From NCBI RefSeq assembly GCF_047663525.1, contig NC_092590.1, forward strand, positions 9,134,001 through 9,198,000: a DNA stretch of 64,000 bases, read 5' to 3'. The position numbers and the translations under genes were made by a program. Position 1 is the stretch's first letter. Each line of letters begins with the position of its first letter. Shown here one piece after another: positions 35,101 through 42,900 of the stretch. The notes under the pieces were generated by a model that ran no database searches, was not told the DNA's origin, and saw nothing but the letters and a program-made list of their open reading frames with translations. The DNA is from Anas platyrhynchos (Eukaryota; Chordata; Aves; Anseriformes; Anatidae).

Positions 35101-36506
35101 AAACAGAAAATCCTATTATCCTCAAAGACAATGCGGTAGGAATATCCCCTTTATGTTACATAAGGTGTTAATCTGGCACTCATTATTATTCTGTCAGTTA
35201 TGAGCAACAAATACATTTGTACAGTACCTATAAAAAAAAAAAAAAGAAGTTTGTAAAGTAGAAAGTTCTCCTGTGAGGGCAACAGAAAGATCTGTTTTTA
35301 TTGGTACCTCTTAGCTTCAGCAGTAAAATAGCTCTGGGTTTGGGTGCTACCAGTGAAACAAAACACTGATGATGTTTTTTGTTTGTTTTGTAGGCACCAG
35401 TGCCTGTGAATGGAGATCCTGTTTCCCCAGAAGGTATATTCTTTTTTCCCCAAATGCCATTTGATTCCTCTAATAATTTGCTATAGAAATTAACATAGAA
35501 ACTGTACTGTTGAAAAGGGTGTTTTTATGCACATAAGCATGGTGATAGTGGTTTGTCACTGTGATGCCTGTCCTCTGTTAAATATTACATGGACAGAAAT
35601 TCCTCCCACAAACAACCTTGTGGGAGGAGGTTGATTTTAAGGATAAGTGAAAGTGTAGTTCACATACAGAGATGAGAAGACTAAATATTTCTTTCATCAC
35701 TTTGATCGTGGAAGGTAGATGTGTGACATTTATTCTCTCTAAAGGAGAAAGGTTGCTTTGTCTTACTTTTGTCGCTCTTCACACTAGCCAGCTAATCAGG
35801 TAATCAGCCCCTTTTCCTACAAGTGACATAACCACAGCTCTCAAGTGTGATTTTTAAAGACAAGATTCTTTTTACTTTTATGACCAGTTTTCATTTTAAT
35901 AGAACATGTGTTTTCACTCAAGAAATAAGAATGCATCCTAGAATTTCATTTTTGTTAACTACTTTAAAAAAAAAAAAAGAAGAAAGGAAGAAAAGAGATT
36001 TCTCCATTGGCAGGAGCTATAGAGAAGACATATGCACTTTTTGAGATGGAAGGAGTTTTGGAAACACTAAGAGAAACTTAGTTGTGAGTCGAGTTCCAAG
36101 TTGTTTGCAAAGTAACATCTGTGTAGTCCATGTCATGGGAAAGCAAGTTGCATTCCATTTGCCCTTATATGGCTTGTCAATAAATAGCATTTATTTACTG
36201 AAGTATTGCATCTCAGACCTTTGACAAACAACTGAACAAGTCTTTGATTTTTTTCCAGGGATGGTTCAGTCAGCATTGAAACTTGTTGCAAAGTTGTTTC
36301 AGCAGACTCTTAAAGTTACTGTGAGGACATGCTTTCCATAGGCTGGGGAGAGAGCTCACTCAGAAGTATTGTTAGGAGGGGAGATGGTTGAAAGGGCAGC
36401 ATGTTGCTTGTTGAAGAGTTTGTGACTGGCTGGTTGTACAGAATTAACGTCATCTCAATGTGTATTTTTTGTTTTAGTTGATTCCTGGTACTTTTTCCCC
36501 AAGTGA
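1106..36506 (+). CDS. PPA2: Inorganic pyrophosphatase 2, mitochondrial (12 coding exons)
   Basis: Joined exons: 1106-1250, 2932-2996, 4670-4714, 13118-13171, 15512-15631, 17959-18045, 19293-19419, 26984-27111, 28912-28997, 30417-30486, 35394-35433, 36478-36506. The total is 996 nt, 331 residues plus stop, close to human PPA2 (334). The enzyme hydrolyses pyrophosphate to phosphate in the mitochondrial matrix, using Mg2+. Residues 1-27 are Arg/Leu/Gly-rich without acidic residues, typical of a matrix-targeting leader, which cytosolic PPA1 lacks. The signature DNDPIDV is residues 160-166. Equivalents of the yeast active-site set are all visible: E93, K101, E103, R123, Y134, Y138, D160, D162, D165, D192, D197, K199, Y237, K238. 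The 15-residue insert from exon 3, absent from PPA1, and the WYFFPK-type tail support PPA2. The start at 1106 was chosen as the first in-frame ATG after the CpG-island leader; Met28 is a possible alternative. Confidence 0.96.
1251..2931 (+). other. PPA2: PPA2 intron 1
   Basis: Donor GTAAGTAG, acceptor TTTTTCAG. The first 170 bp continue the CpG island. Poly(T) tracts sit at about 2549-2583. No other gene or recognisable transposon was seen. Confidence 0.9.
2932..2996 (+). CDS. PPA2: PPA2 coding exon 2
   Basis: Completes K49 and encodes residues 50-70 ([17 protein letters not shown] at its end). The ISPFHDIPL motif is shared by PPA1 and PPA2. Acceptor TTTTTCAG; donor GAG-GTTTGT is weaker than consensus. 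The exon ends in phase 0. Confidence 0.95.
2997..4669 (+). other. PPA2: PPA2 intron 2
   Basis: Donor GTTTGTAT, acceptor TCCCTACAG. No gene, transposon or strong regulatory motif recognised. Confidence 0.88.
4670..4714 (+). CDS. PPA2: PPA2 coding exon 3 (PPA2-specific insert)
   Basis: A 45-nt phase 0-0 microexon encoding residues 71-85, [15 protein letters not shown], a lysine-rich loop. It fits between the HDIPL and VEVPRW blocks, where human PPA2 has a longer insert and PPA1 has almost nothing. Acceptor TCCCTACAG; donor GAG-GTACAG. Skipping it would keep the frame. Confidence 0.9.
5336..5350 (+). repeat. Poly(C) tract
   Basis: Fifteen consecutive C bases. Such runs are length-unstable and may carry sequencing error. 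Confidence 0.9.
6012..6331 (-). repeat. CR1 LINE fragment, minus strand, 3' part
   Basis: Begins on the + strand with repeated AATCATAG octamers, the reverse complement of the CR1 tail, and continues through the mirror image of the CR1 3' end to about 6275. From about 6276 to 6331 the minus strand encodes a degenerate reverse-transcriptase stretch, [20 protein letters not shown], recognisable as CR1 RT. RT therefore jumps directly to the 3' tail, implying an internal deletion near 6276. The element is dead and is split at 6331/6332 by an LTR. Confidence 0.9.
6327..6331. repeat. Target-site duplication, left copy
   Basis: CATAT immediately precedes the LTR start (TGTCGTGG) and is repeated immediately after the LTR end at 6922-6926. 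Confidence 0.9.
6332..6921 (-). mobile_element. Solo LTR of an avian endogenous retrovirus (ERVL-like)
   Basis: A 590-bp element with TG...CA termini (TGTCGTGGTTTAACCC at one end, AAACCAGGACA at the other), flanked by the exact 5-bp duplication CATAT. Read on the minus strand it has LTR order: a CRE (6663-6656), a TATATA box (6645-6640), then ATTAAA (6459-6454) as poly(A) signal. I recognise the terminal sequences as a common avian LTR family; the ERVL assignment is from memory and fits the 5-bp duplication. No internal viral genes are present, so this is a solo LTR left by recombination. It lies in PPA2 intron 3, antisense to the gene. Confidence 0.9.
6640..6663 (-). promoter_or_regulatory. 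LTR promoter core: CRE plus TATA
   Basis: On the minus strand a perfect palindromic CRE (TGACGTCA, 6663-6656) is followed 10 bases later by TATATA (6645-6640). This is the expected U3 promoter arrangement of the LTR. Whether it is still active is unknown. Confidence 0.65.
6922..6926. repeat. Target-site duplication, right copy
   Basis: CATAT directly after the LTR terminal CA, matching 6327-6331. Confidence 0.9.
6922..6955 (-). repeat. CR1 LINE fragment, minus strand, upstream part
   Basis: The minus strand encodes [10 protein letters not shown], the residues that normally precede the VYLDFSKAFD-type motif of CR1 reverse transcriptase. The next residues lie on the other side of the LTR. This shows that the LTR inserted into an already resident CR1 copy. 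The outer boundary is approximate. Confidence 0.8.
13118..13171 (+). CDS. PPA2: PPA2 coding exon 4
   Basis: Residues 86-103, [18 protein letters not shown]. It holds the metal/substrate-binding equivalents E93, K101 and E103. Acceptor TTTTAG, donor GAG-GTAAAT; phase 0-0. Confidence 0.96.
13172..15511 (+). other. PPA2: PPA2 intron 4
   Basis: Donor GTAAATAAG, acceptor ATCTGTTTAG. No further gene or clear transposon recognised. Confidence 0.88.
15512..15631 (+). CDS. PPA2: PPA2 coding exon 5
   Basis: Residues 104-143, from [13 protein letters not shown] to [12 protein letters not shown]. It includes [19 protein letters not shown] with R123, Y134 and Y138, substrate-pocket equivalents. Donor CAG-GTAACA; phase 0-0. 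Confidence 0.97.
15632..17958 (+). other. PPA2: PPA2 intron 5
   Basis: Donor GTAACATT, acceptor TTTGACAG. No other gene seen; poly(T) tracts lie at about 16623-16638 and 17812-17834. Confidence 0.88.
17959..18045 (+). CDS. PPA2: PPA2 coding exon 6 (signature motif)
   Basis: Residues 144-172, [10 protein letters not shown]...[14 protein letters not shown]. It contains the family I signature DNDPIDV (160-166) with the three metal-binding aspartates. Donor AAG-GTTGGT is weak; phase 0-0. Confidence 0.97.
18046..19292 (+). other. PPA2: PPA2 intron 6, purine-rich
   Basis: Donor GTTGGTTT, acceptor TTTTTGCAG. From about 18090 to 19150 the + strand is strikingly rich in A and G (GAAAGG, GGAGAA and AAGAGA words), and short poly(A) runs are present. 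This bias produces a long open frame on the minus strand that also runs through exon 7, which I do not regard as a gene. Confidence 0.85.
19293..19419 (+). CDS. PPA2: PPA2 coding exon 7
   Basis: Residues 173-214 plus the first base of D215. It carries [13 protein letters not shown] with D192, D197 and K199, the second acidic cluster of the active site. Donor ACG-GTAAGT is near consensus. Confidence 0.97.
20075..20156 (+). repeat. Compound microsatellite (TG)n(TA)n(AAT)n(ATT)n
   Basis: A GT tract runs into about 28 bp of alternating TA, then AATAATAATAAT followed by its mirror ATTATTATTATT, which can fold into a hairpin. It is likely to be length-polymorphic. Confidence 0.95.
21219..21251 (+). 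repeat. Poly(A)20 followed by (GA)n
   Basis: Twenty A bases (21219-21238), then about six GA units. No target duplication or retroposed body was recognised upstream. Confidence 0.92.
26984..27111 (+). CDS. PPA2: PPA2 coding exon 8
   Basis: Completes D215 and encodes residues 216-257, from [20 protein letters not shown] to [10 protein letters not shown]. It includes the [12 protein letters not shown] motif with Y237 and K238. Donor AAG-GTGAAG; ends in phase 0. Confidence 0.97.
27112..28911 (+). other. PPA2: PPA2 intron 8
   Basis: Donor GTGAAGAT, acceptor GTAAACTAG. It contains a CTCF-like site near 28512. No gene seen otherwise. Confidence 0.88.
28512..28523 (+). promoter_or_regulatory. CTCF-like core motif
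   Basis: CCACTAGAGGGG resembles the CTCF core (CCASYAGRKGGC), but the two bases after GGG depart from the best sites. This is a candidate only. Confidence 0.3.
28912..28997 (+). CDS. PPA2: PPA2 coding exon 9
   Basis: Residues 258-285, [18 protein letters not shown] followed by [10 protein letters not shown], plus two bases of C286. The IIKSTH.YWKALL helix is conserved in both human paralogues. Donor ATG-GTGAGT. Confidence 0.97.
28998..30416 (+). other. PPA2: PPA2 intron 9
   Basis: Donor GTGAGTAT, acceptor TTTTTCAG. Contains the 27-bp tandem duplication at 29232-29285. Confidence 0.88.
29232..29285 (+). repeat. Perfect 27-bp tandem duplication
   Basis: The unit beginning ACTTAAACTTCCTAGTAATG and ending GCCCCAG occurs twice without a mismatch (29232-29258 and 29259-29285). 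It is likely a recent local duplication or, less likely, an assembly artefact. Confidence 0.97.
30417..30486 (+). CDS. PPA2: PPA2 coding exon 10
   Basis: Completes C286 and encodes residues 287-309, [20 protein letters not shown] and VQS, matching the SPF.C...ARS pattern of human PPA1 and PPA2 C-terminal regions. Donor TCG-GTAAGG. Confidence 0.95.
30487..35393 (+). other. PPA2: PPA2 intron 10 (4.9 kb)
   Basis: Donor GTAAGGAT, acceptor TTTTGTAG. A G12 run lies at 33889-33900. No gene or clear transposon recognised. Confidence 0.85.
33889..33900 (+). repeat. Poly(G) tract
   Basis: Twelve consecutive G bases followed by TGGG; a potential quadruplex and a sequencing-error hotspot. Confidence 0.9.
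35394..35433 (+). CDS. PPA2: PPA2 coding exon 11
   Basis: Residues 310-322, [13 protein letters not shown], plus one base of V323. It is a small exon in the divergent C-terminal region where PPA1 and PPA2 differ most. Acceptor TTTTGTAG, donor AAG-GTATAT. Support is mainly frame continuity into exon 12. Confidence 0.85.
35434..36477 (+). other. PPA2: PPA2 intron 11
   Basis: Donor GTATATTC, acceptor TTTTGTTTTAG. No other feature recognised. Confidence 0.82.
36478..36506 (+). CDS. PPA2: PPA2 coding exon 12 (C-terminus and stop)
   Basis: Completes V323 and encodes DSWYFFPK then TGA at 36504-36506. The aromatic tail resembles VWHFLGK of human PPA2 and VDKWFHHQK of PPA1 in position and pattern. 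Acceptor TTTTGTTTTAG. Confidence 0.88.
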
Positions 36507-36650
36507 TCATTGAAGCGTTCTGAAGCCACGTCTCCAAATCTTAAGTCGTCCTGTTTTTGAAGACAGGCAAATGCACTAATTGTGGGCTGAGATAACTTTT
36601 TGAATTGTGTAAACCTTTTCTCATGTAAATAAACATTGGCATTATAAATT
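36507..36650 (+). other. PPA2: PPA2 3'UTR (short)
   Basis: About 145 bases from the stop to the predicted cleavage region, 15-25 bases after AATAAA. The exact end cannot be fixed from sequence. Confidence 0.75.
36628..36633 (+). terminator. PPA2: Poly(A) signal AATAAA of PPA2
   Basis: Canonical AATAAA, 122 bases after the stop codon, followed by a T/GT-rich stretch (TGTCTGTCTTTGTGT, about 36666-36680) suited to CstF binding. Confidence 0.85.
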
Positions 36651-39600
36651 AATGTTTCCTTTCTATGTCTGTCTTTGTGTAGGGTGGAGCAAGGGGAAGA
36701 GGAGGGTTTGCTTGCTTGTTTGTTTCTGAATCTCAGACCTCCAGGATTGCTCTGAGCCACTCACGGAGCGTAGTATCGAAGGAGATGGGAGATAAGGTGT
36801 CTTCAACCTTGCTCTCCAGGTTTTGGAATAATCCAGTCATCAGGTGCATAAAAGACTGTGTTAAATGGTATCTCAGGGCTTGTCTGGCCACCCTGACTGT
36901 AATCCTTTTCAAGTAGACAATAATCTTTATGTAATAGGCTTAGCGGTTTACCGTGTTCTTTAACATGCAACCGTGCACGATTTCCTGAGTTGTATTCGTT
37001 TCTGTGACCAGTTGTCTCTGCTTGCTTCACACAGTTATGGACAAAGCGTATTTGCTTTGGGAAAAAAACACCAAAACAAATACAACTGCACTCCAAAGAG
37101 TAACTCAACTAGGCAGGGCTAATGCTGTAACGATTGAAGTAAGGATGCACATGTGCTCTGTGTACTGCATCCTGTTTTGATAAGTTGTGTGTTTCATCAC
37201 ACAGGAAGGACTTTCCTTATGGAAAACTGCCATTTTTAGAATTGTGTATGCCTGAAGGCTTTTGATAATTCCTCATTCAGTGGGACAAGATTAATAAATT
37301 GTATAGAACTGAGCTTTGTGTTTTCATGTTAAAAATATCTGCCATGTTTTTTACTGCAGGATTAAATCTGACCAGTCTGTATCCACGGTGTTCTTTAAAA
37401 AATACAACAACAACCACAAAAACAAAAAGCCAACTGTTATGTAGAAAGAAAGGAAATGATAATATAGACAGACAGCTTTATCCAGCTTGTTACTGAGACC
37501 AAAGGTGAGCATTGTCTGACTTGAACAATGACTGAAACAAAACGTTAATGTTGCTGACGTGATGAAACTGCAAGATAGAGAACTGAAAAACATAGTCTGT
37601 GGCTTACCATAGAGGGCTAACTTTTTTATTTACAAAGAATAAGTTACTAGTATGGAAAACTTCACCTTTAGGAACATCTCTTTGATTTTTAGGAGATCAT
37701 TTTCTTGGATTAGAGAACTTGCTGTAGAATGTTGTCCAGTGTGTAAACGCCATTCACTTGGGAAATCTCAGAATCTTAGTTTGTGCCTCAGCATTTGTGC
37801 ATAGGTGAATTTCTCCCATCTGCATAGAGCTTGGCACTGTTTTATACACATGGCTTAGGTACAAGCTGTGGTATCAAGAAATGCAACCTCAGATACTTAG
37901 AACTTTTCCTTTTTTACAGTTACATTTACAGTACTATTTGTGTACTTTAGAATTCTAAGGTACTGTGCTACATTATACCTACAGATACAGTGTCCTTTTT
38001 CCTTTTTTCCTTTTTCCTTTTTTTTTTTTTTAATAAAGTAAACATTTCCCTGTCTTGGGTTCATGTGCAGCCTCTCAGTGTGAAATGAATCTGGTTACAG
38101 GTAAGCTTTTCTCAGAATGCAGAGCAGCTGCGGTGTTTGTCTGTCTGGTGGTACATCTAGAAGGCTTGTTGTTCTGTGAAGTGCTTAGGGACAGCTGGGC
38201 AACGAAGGGCACTGTGTAAAATCAAATTAAATTCCCTATACATTGGTCTCTGCTGTACTACTTGTTGATTTTTGAGATGTAGAATGAAAAGTTGTACGTG
38301 TGAAAAATGGGTATTGATTACAAACACACACATGCTGAACTATAAAAGTAGATCAGAAGTTACTTCATGTTTTACTTCAAATAATCTTAGCAGTGTTGTT
38401 AATGTATAATTGTACTGATGGGATGTGGTTAGGAATTCAGCAGAAATAAGTGTCCAGATCAGATTAGACTTTGTGCAAGAAAATAGCAATACAGAGCACT
38501 TGGGAAAGTTAATTGAAATGTTCAGTACTATGATAAATTGGAAAACATCAAAATATTTCTTTCACAGAGTATATAAACAGATGACCATCTTGTCTCCACA
38601 CTGCTTTCAACATCTGCTTATGTACATTTTCTAAAGATTTTTCCCAAGTGGAATAAAAGTTGTACACTTACATGTAACCTTGCTGCTAAAATGTACTGAA
38701 TGTTACTGACTTGGGTTTCAGAAATGAAGCGTAATTAAATAGAGAAAATGTCTGCTAATAAGATGATTTGGGGCTGGGACAGAGAAACACAAGTATATTT
38801 TTCAGATCTCTCTAGGAAGAAAGTCTGTGCAATAACTCTTATACTGCCTTTTTAACAGGCTAGGTCTTCTGTTTGTTCATGCTTATATGCCAATATATTG
38901 TATTTAAAACTAGTTTCATTGTAGTGGGAAGCTTAGCATAGCAGTGTCCACTTCTCACTAGTTTTATGAAAAGAACTTGTTCATATCTGATACTAGCATC
39001 TCCTGGAAAGATTCCTTGAAGAGAAACTTTTTCCCCAGGAAATAAATAAAGCCTGCCTGGATTTTCTGTTCTGAATGTGTAATACACGTGTATATAACCA
39101 TTTCAAGGACAACTTTGCACCTCAATTTCCTCTTATTTCAGATTTGGAGAGAAATAAGCGGTCACTTTTTTTTTCTCTTTTTTCTCACTGCCATGAAGGT
39201 TCTTCTTACATAGACACTACTTCGAGTGGCAGCTAATGATTTACCTTTTACTGACATGGAGCCCCCAGTCAAGAGTGGGGCTTGAGTTTTACCTATGTGG
39301 AAGTAGTGGACGTTACTCTCTAAAGTGGGAAAATAATAGGATTGTGAAAACTGAATGCTGTTGTCACTGCTGCTGTTATTTTCATGCTGTTAGAAACAAC
39401 AACCAGCTTCTGAAAATCCACAAAAGAACAGAAAGTAATTGCGAGGTGCATTTAGGAGACCTGCTCATAGAGGCTGTGTGAGGGCAGTGCCTTACCGTAA
39501 CTTGTCTGTGGTTGCTATTTGTATTAACACCTGAGAGCTAGGCATGAAGCTTTCCTAAACTGATCAAAGCACTATTTCATGCTTCCCTTTCCTTTTGCTG

Positions 39601-41232
39601 AGAATGAATCTTTTTAACGGGTTGTATTTCCAATTTTAGTTGAGTTCCAAGGCAAAAGCAATATCGAGTCAGTAGAAACTAGATTTTTTTTTTTTCTGCC
39701 TTTGCCATAAAGTTTAAGGTGATTTCTTACCGGATTTGATAACTTGGGTGCTATCCCCTGAGGATAAGAGGTCAGGGATTTAGAGAACAAAGGTGAAAAA
39801 TTAGCTGGAGGAGAACAGAAGTGAAAGCCGGACCTAGAAAGCTCAGGCAAATGCAAGTAGTGACTAAAGCACTAAAGATGAGTGACTGAAATGAAATGCT
39901 CTAAAACAATTATGCCTAAATACTGCAGCAGTACGTAACAGTGCTGATTTCATGTGGCTGGAGGGGTCGGTAGGATGTGTATGCCAAGGAAGAAGGACAT
40001 CGACCTCCAACACAGAAGTTGGAATTGCTTCCCTGAAGCGCCTGGAAGTCGGAATTCAGTCTTTGGTTCCCTGGGTGGGGAAAAACAATAGAAGGCAACA
40101 ATTGCAATTATTGTTGAATTGACTTTCTCTTGGGTCATGCAGAGATGACCTGGGTGCTTAGTAAAGGTTGACTGACTAATGCACACACAGTCTCCAGTTC
40201 CTCACAGCTAACTTTTCTGTGCAGCAGGGTGCTGGGTGTATGCAGTGCTCTTCCTGAATCTGCAGGTGGCATCTAGAGGGTAGACCATGAAAAGCCACCT
40301 TCACTGCAGTGGATTGCCACTTCATCATCACCTGTTTTCTTTTCTGCTTTAGTAATCCGTAGGTAATTCTTGTGGCAAAAGCTTTTAGGCGTTGTAGAGC
40401 TGGAGGCTGAACTGAGATGGTGCTGCGTGTTTTCCCTCATTCTTGATATGATACATTATAACTGGATCAATCTTAGCAGCAATCCATTATGCCAAGTCAG
40501 AAGGAAGATTTTTGGTAATTTTGGCTATTTCATGGGTCAAAAGGGGGGTTCTTTTTGTAAGGGGAAGATGTAGAAGCCAAAAAGGATTGCGCTACTTTGT
40601 GCATGAAGAATATGCCTTGTGTGACAGAATACAGCCTGAATAAAGCCTCTTAGCTTTTTCCCCCAGAACATCCTCATAAGACTTGTAGATTCTTTACAGA
40701 TGTCACCATGTTTAATAGTAACTTTTTTGTTTATTGTCTTTGGAAGAATATGTACTTGTGCACTACCCAGCTATTGCAGCGCATACACAAATTTGCATGT
40801 TCAGTTGCATTCCTTCTGGTCGTTTGCTCCTGTCTTTTTAGTATGTTTGCCTGGAAATAATTCTTTTTTTCTGTCCAGAGATGAAAATACGTTCACACCT
40901 GAGAACCTTAGGTTAGCGTGCAATGTTCAGTGCTGATAGGTTACTGGGTGGTCTCTCCAGCTTCTGTTTCAGGGTGAAGAGAGTAAGTACAGTCATTGCA
41001 ATGGCTGCATTCTGTAACTTAACAGCTTTATGCTCATTTTTGATGCATCTATTAGAACCAGGGATGCTGGAATGTTAAGAAACTGATTTGTCTGCTCTGT
41101 GCGTCTGACTGCTACCTGCTGCTGCTGTCTGCAGTTTGTGTGTGTGTTCTTTTCAAAGCATTTTCCATTTCAAAATTTTAAATATGCTGGAGAGTAAACA
41201 TCTATCTGTTGTCAGAAGCCTGGGTTGGCATA

Positions 41233-41302
41233 CTGCTTTTCTTCAGTGTCTCTTGTGGGCTTATACACAAGTTCTGCTTTTCTTCAGTGTATCATGTGGG
41301 CT
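41233..41302 (+). repeat. Imperfect 41-bp-period tandem duplication
   Basis: CTGCTTTTCTTCAGTGT followed by a TGTGGGCT block occurs at 41233 and again at 41274, with two mismatches over the 29 comparable bases. Confidence 0.8.
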
Positions 41303-41358
41303 CAGGCAGACCGCATAATCTTTATACTGTCCATGAAACAGAAAAGTTTCTGGTCTTG

Positions 41359-41384
41359 TTTTTTTTTTTTTTTTTTTTTTTTTT
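41359..41384 (+). repeat. Poly(T) tract
   Basis: Twenty-six consecutive T bases. It could be a minus-strand retroposon tail, but I recognise no retroposed body beside it. Confidence 0.92.
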
Positions 41385-42639
41385 ACCGAACACAGACCTG
41401 ACACATCTCCAATATTGAGAAGAATTCTTATCAGTGTCTAGGAAACTGTAGGGCACGTTCAGCTTTTGTTTACTGCAGAAAGATTAGCTGACACGCTTTC
41501 TGAAGGACCTGGCTGAAGATGTGTTTTTTGCTAGTCAGGCTGATCTGCCCGAGGGCTGGCTGATGGCGTAATTATCTTAAGAGCGAGGGGAGCATCGATG
41601 GTGGTGAAAGTTCAAGGTGTAAATTGGCATCTTGGTCCTGCAAATTCTGTAGGAGACGAGATGCAATTCTTAAGCTGGTCTTTAAGTCCCCTAATGGCCT
41701 GCGCGCCGTGTGTCTGGAGTGCAGAAAAACCAATTTGGAAGTGTAACGCATGACCACCTGGGAGTTCTGGGCGTTTTAACTCTAAATTGTAGGAGGCCTG
41801 GGAGCAAAGCTGGTTTAGGAGTCAAAGTGAAAATATCCCGCTGGTGTGCACTGTTTCTAAGTCCTGCTGCGTGGTGAGGAGTCACGTCCAGCAGAGTGGC
41901 ATTTGGCAGCCTGCAGTCCCTGGAGAGCTGAGGTGAGAGGAAAGGCACAGCCAGGTTAGGACAGAGTTCCCCTGGCAGAGCTGTTCAATGAAACTTAACT
42001 TCTTGCCTCTTGTTACTGCTTTCCTTTAACTGGATTTGTTCCTTGTATGTGATAATTTGGGAACCAAGAATTTAGGAATTGCTAGCACTTGGACAATTTT
42101 GTGGCTCAGACAAATCACATAAACCTATCTCTCTCCTGTGTTTACAAATGGGACAGTGTCCATTTATGTTACGGTAATGTTGTGGGCATTAATTGCGTGA
42201 AAACTTCAAACATCAAGGAAGGCTTATTACTAACAGATGTCTCTCTGACCCCATAGGTTGGCGGCATAAAGCCTCTAAGCTTGCAGATGAGGAGTCTTGG
42301 AATCGCGTCAAAGCAAGTTTCTGTAGCTGAGTGTGTGTGGAAGGGAAGTCCTGCAGGAGAAAAGGAGTCAGGGTAAGAGCAGGGCAGCTGAGCAAGGTTC
42401 CTTGTGAAGTGCACGTGAAAAGAAAGCAGTAGCTGGTAGGGAAGCTGGGAGAGCAAGGACAGCGTGAGGGGACCCAAATGGGGGGAAGGAAATGTCACCT
42501 CCTGTCATAATACTAGAAAAGCTTGGGGCTTCATGTTTCTCTGGAACCCAAGTGTCATCTGAACATCTTGGTCGGTTACCTACAAAATGTTTTGGTTACC
42601 TACAGTTGTTTCTCCTCAGTTTTGATACTCTGCTTTCTA

Positions 42640-42900
42640 AAAGTAGCGTTCTGATTCACTGAGCTCTCTATCTCGAGCTGGAATAGTTTGTGGCACCTCT
42701 AACTGAAATGCAAATGAGCCTTAGATGTCTCTCTTCGATTCGCACTTCTTGGAAGAAGTGACACAATTCTTGAAAATACCATAATGATGTTTCTGTGACA
42801 TGCGAGCTCCTCATTATGGGTGTCGTGTAGCTAATCTGAATCATACCAATATGCGCATGGACTGCCTGAAAGTGTAATGCAAGTCGCATCGCATGTGATA
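42640..42900. promoter_or_regulatory. Candidate conserved non-coding element with octamer
   Basis: A non-repetitive stretch dense in developmental-type sites, including an exact ATGCAAAT octamer (in AACTGAAATGCAAATGAGCC, near 42710) and TAAT/ATTA-like words. Conservation cannot be judged from one sequence. Confidence 0.25.

Noticed and set aside
1106..36506. PPA1 (cytosolic paralogue) as an alternative identity
   Set aside because: PPA1 lacks the Arg-rich leader and the exon 3 insert; both are present here, and the convergent neighbour fits PPA2 synteny.
41359..41384. T26 run as the tail of a processed pseudogene
   Set aside because: No retrocopy body or target duplication could be recognised next to it.
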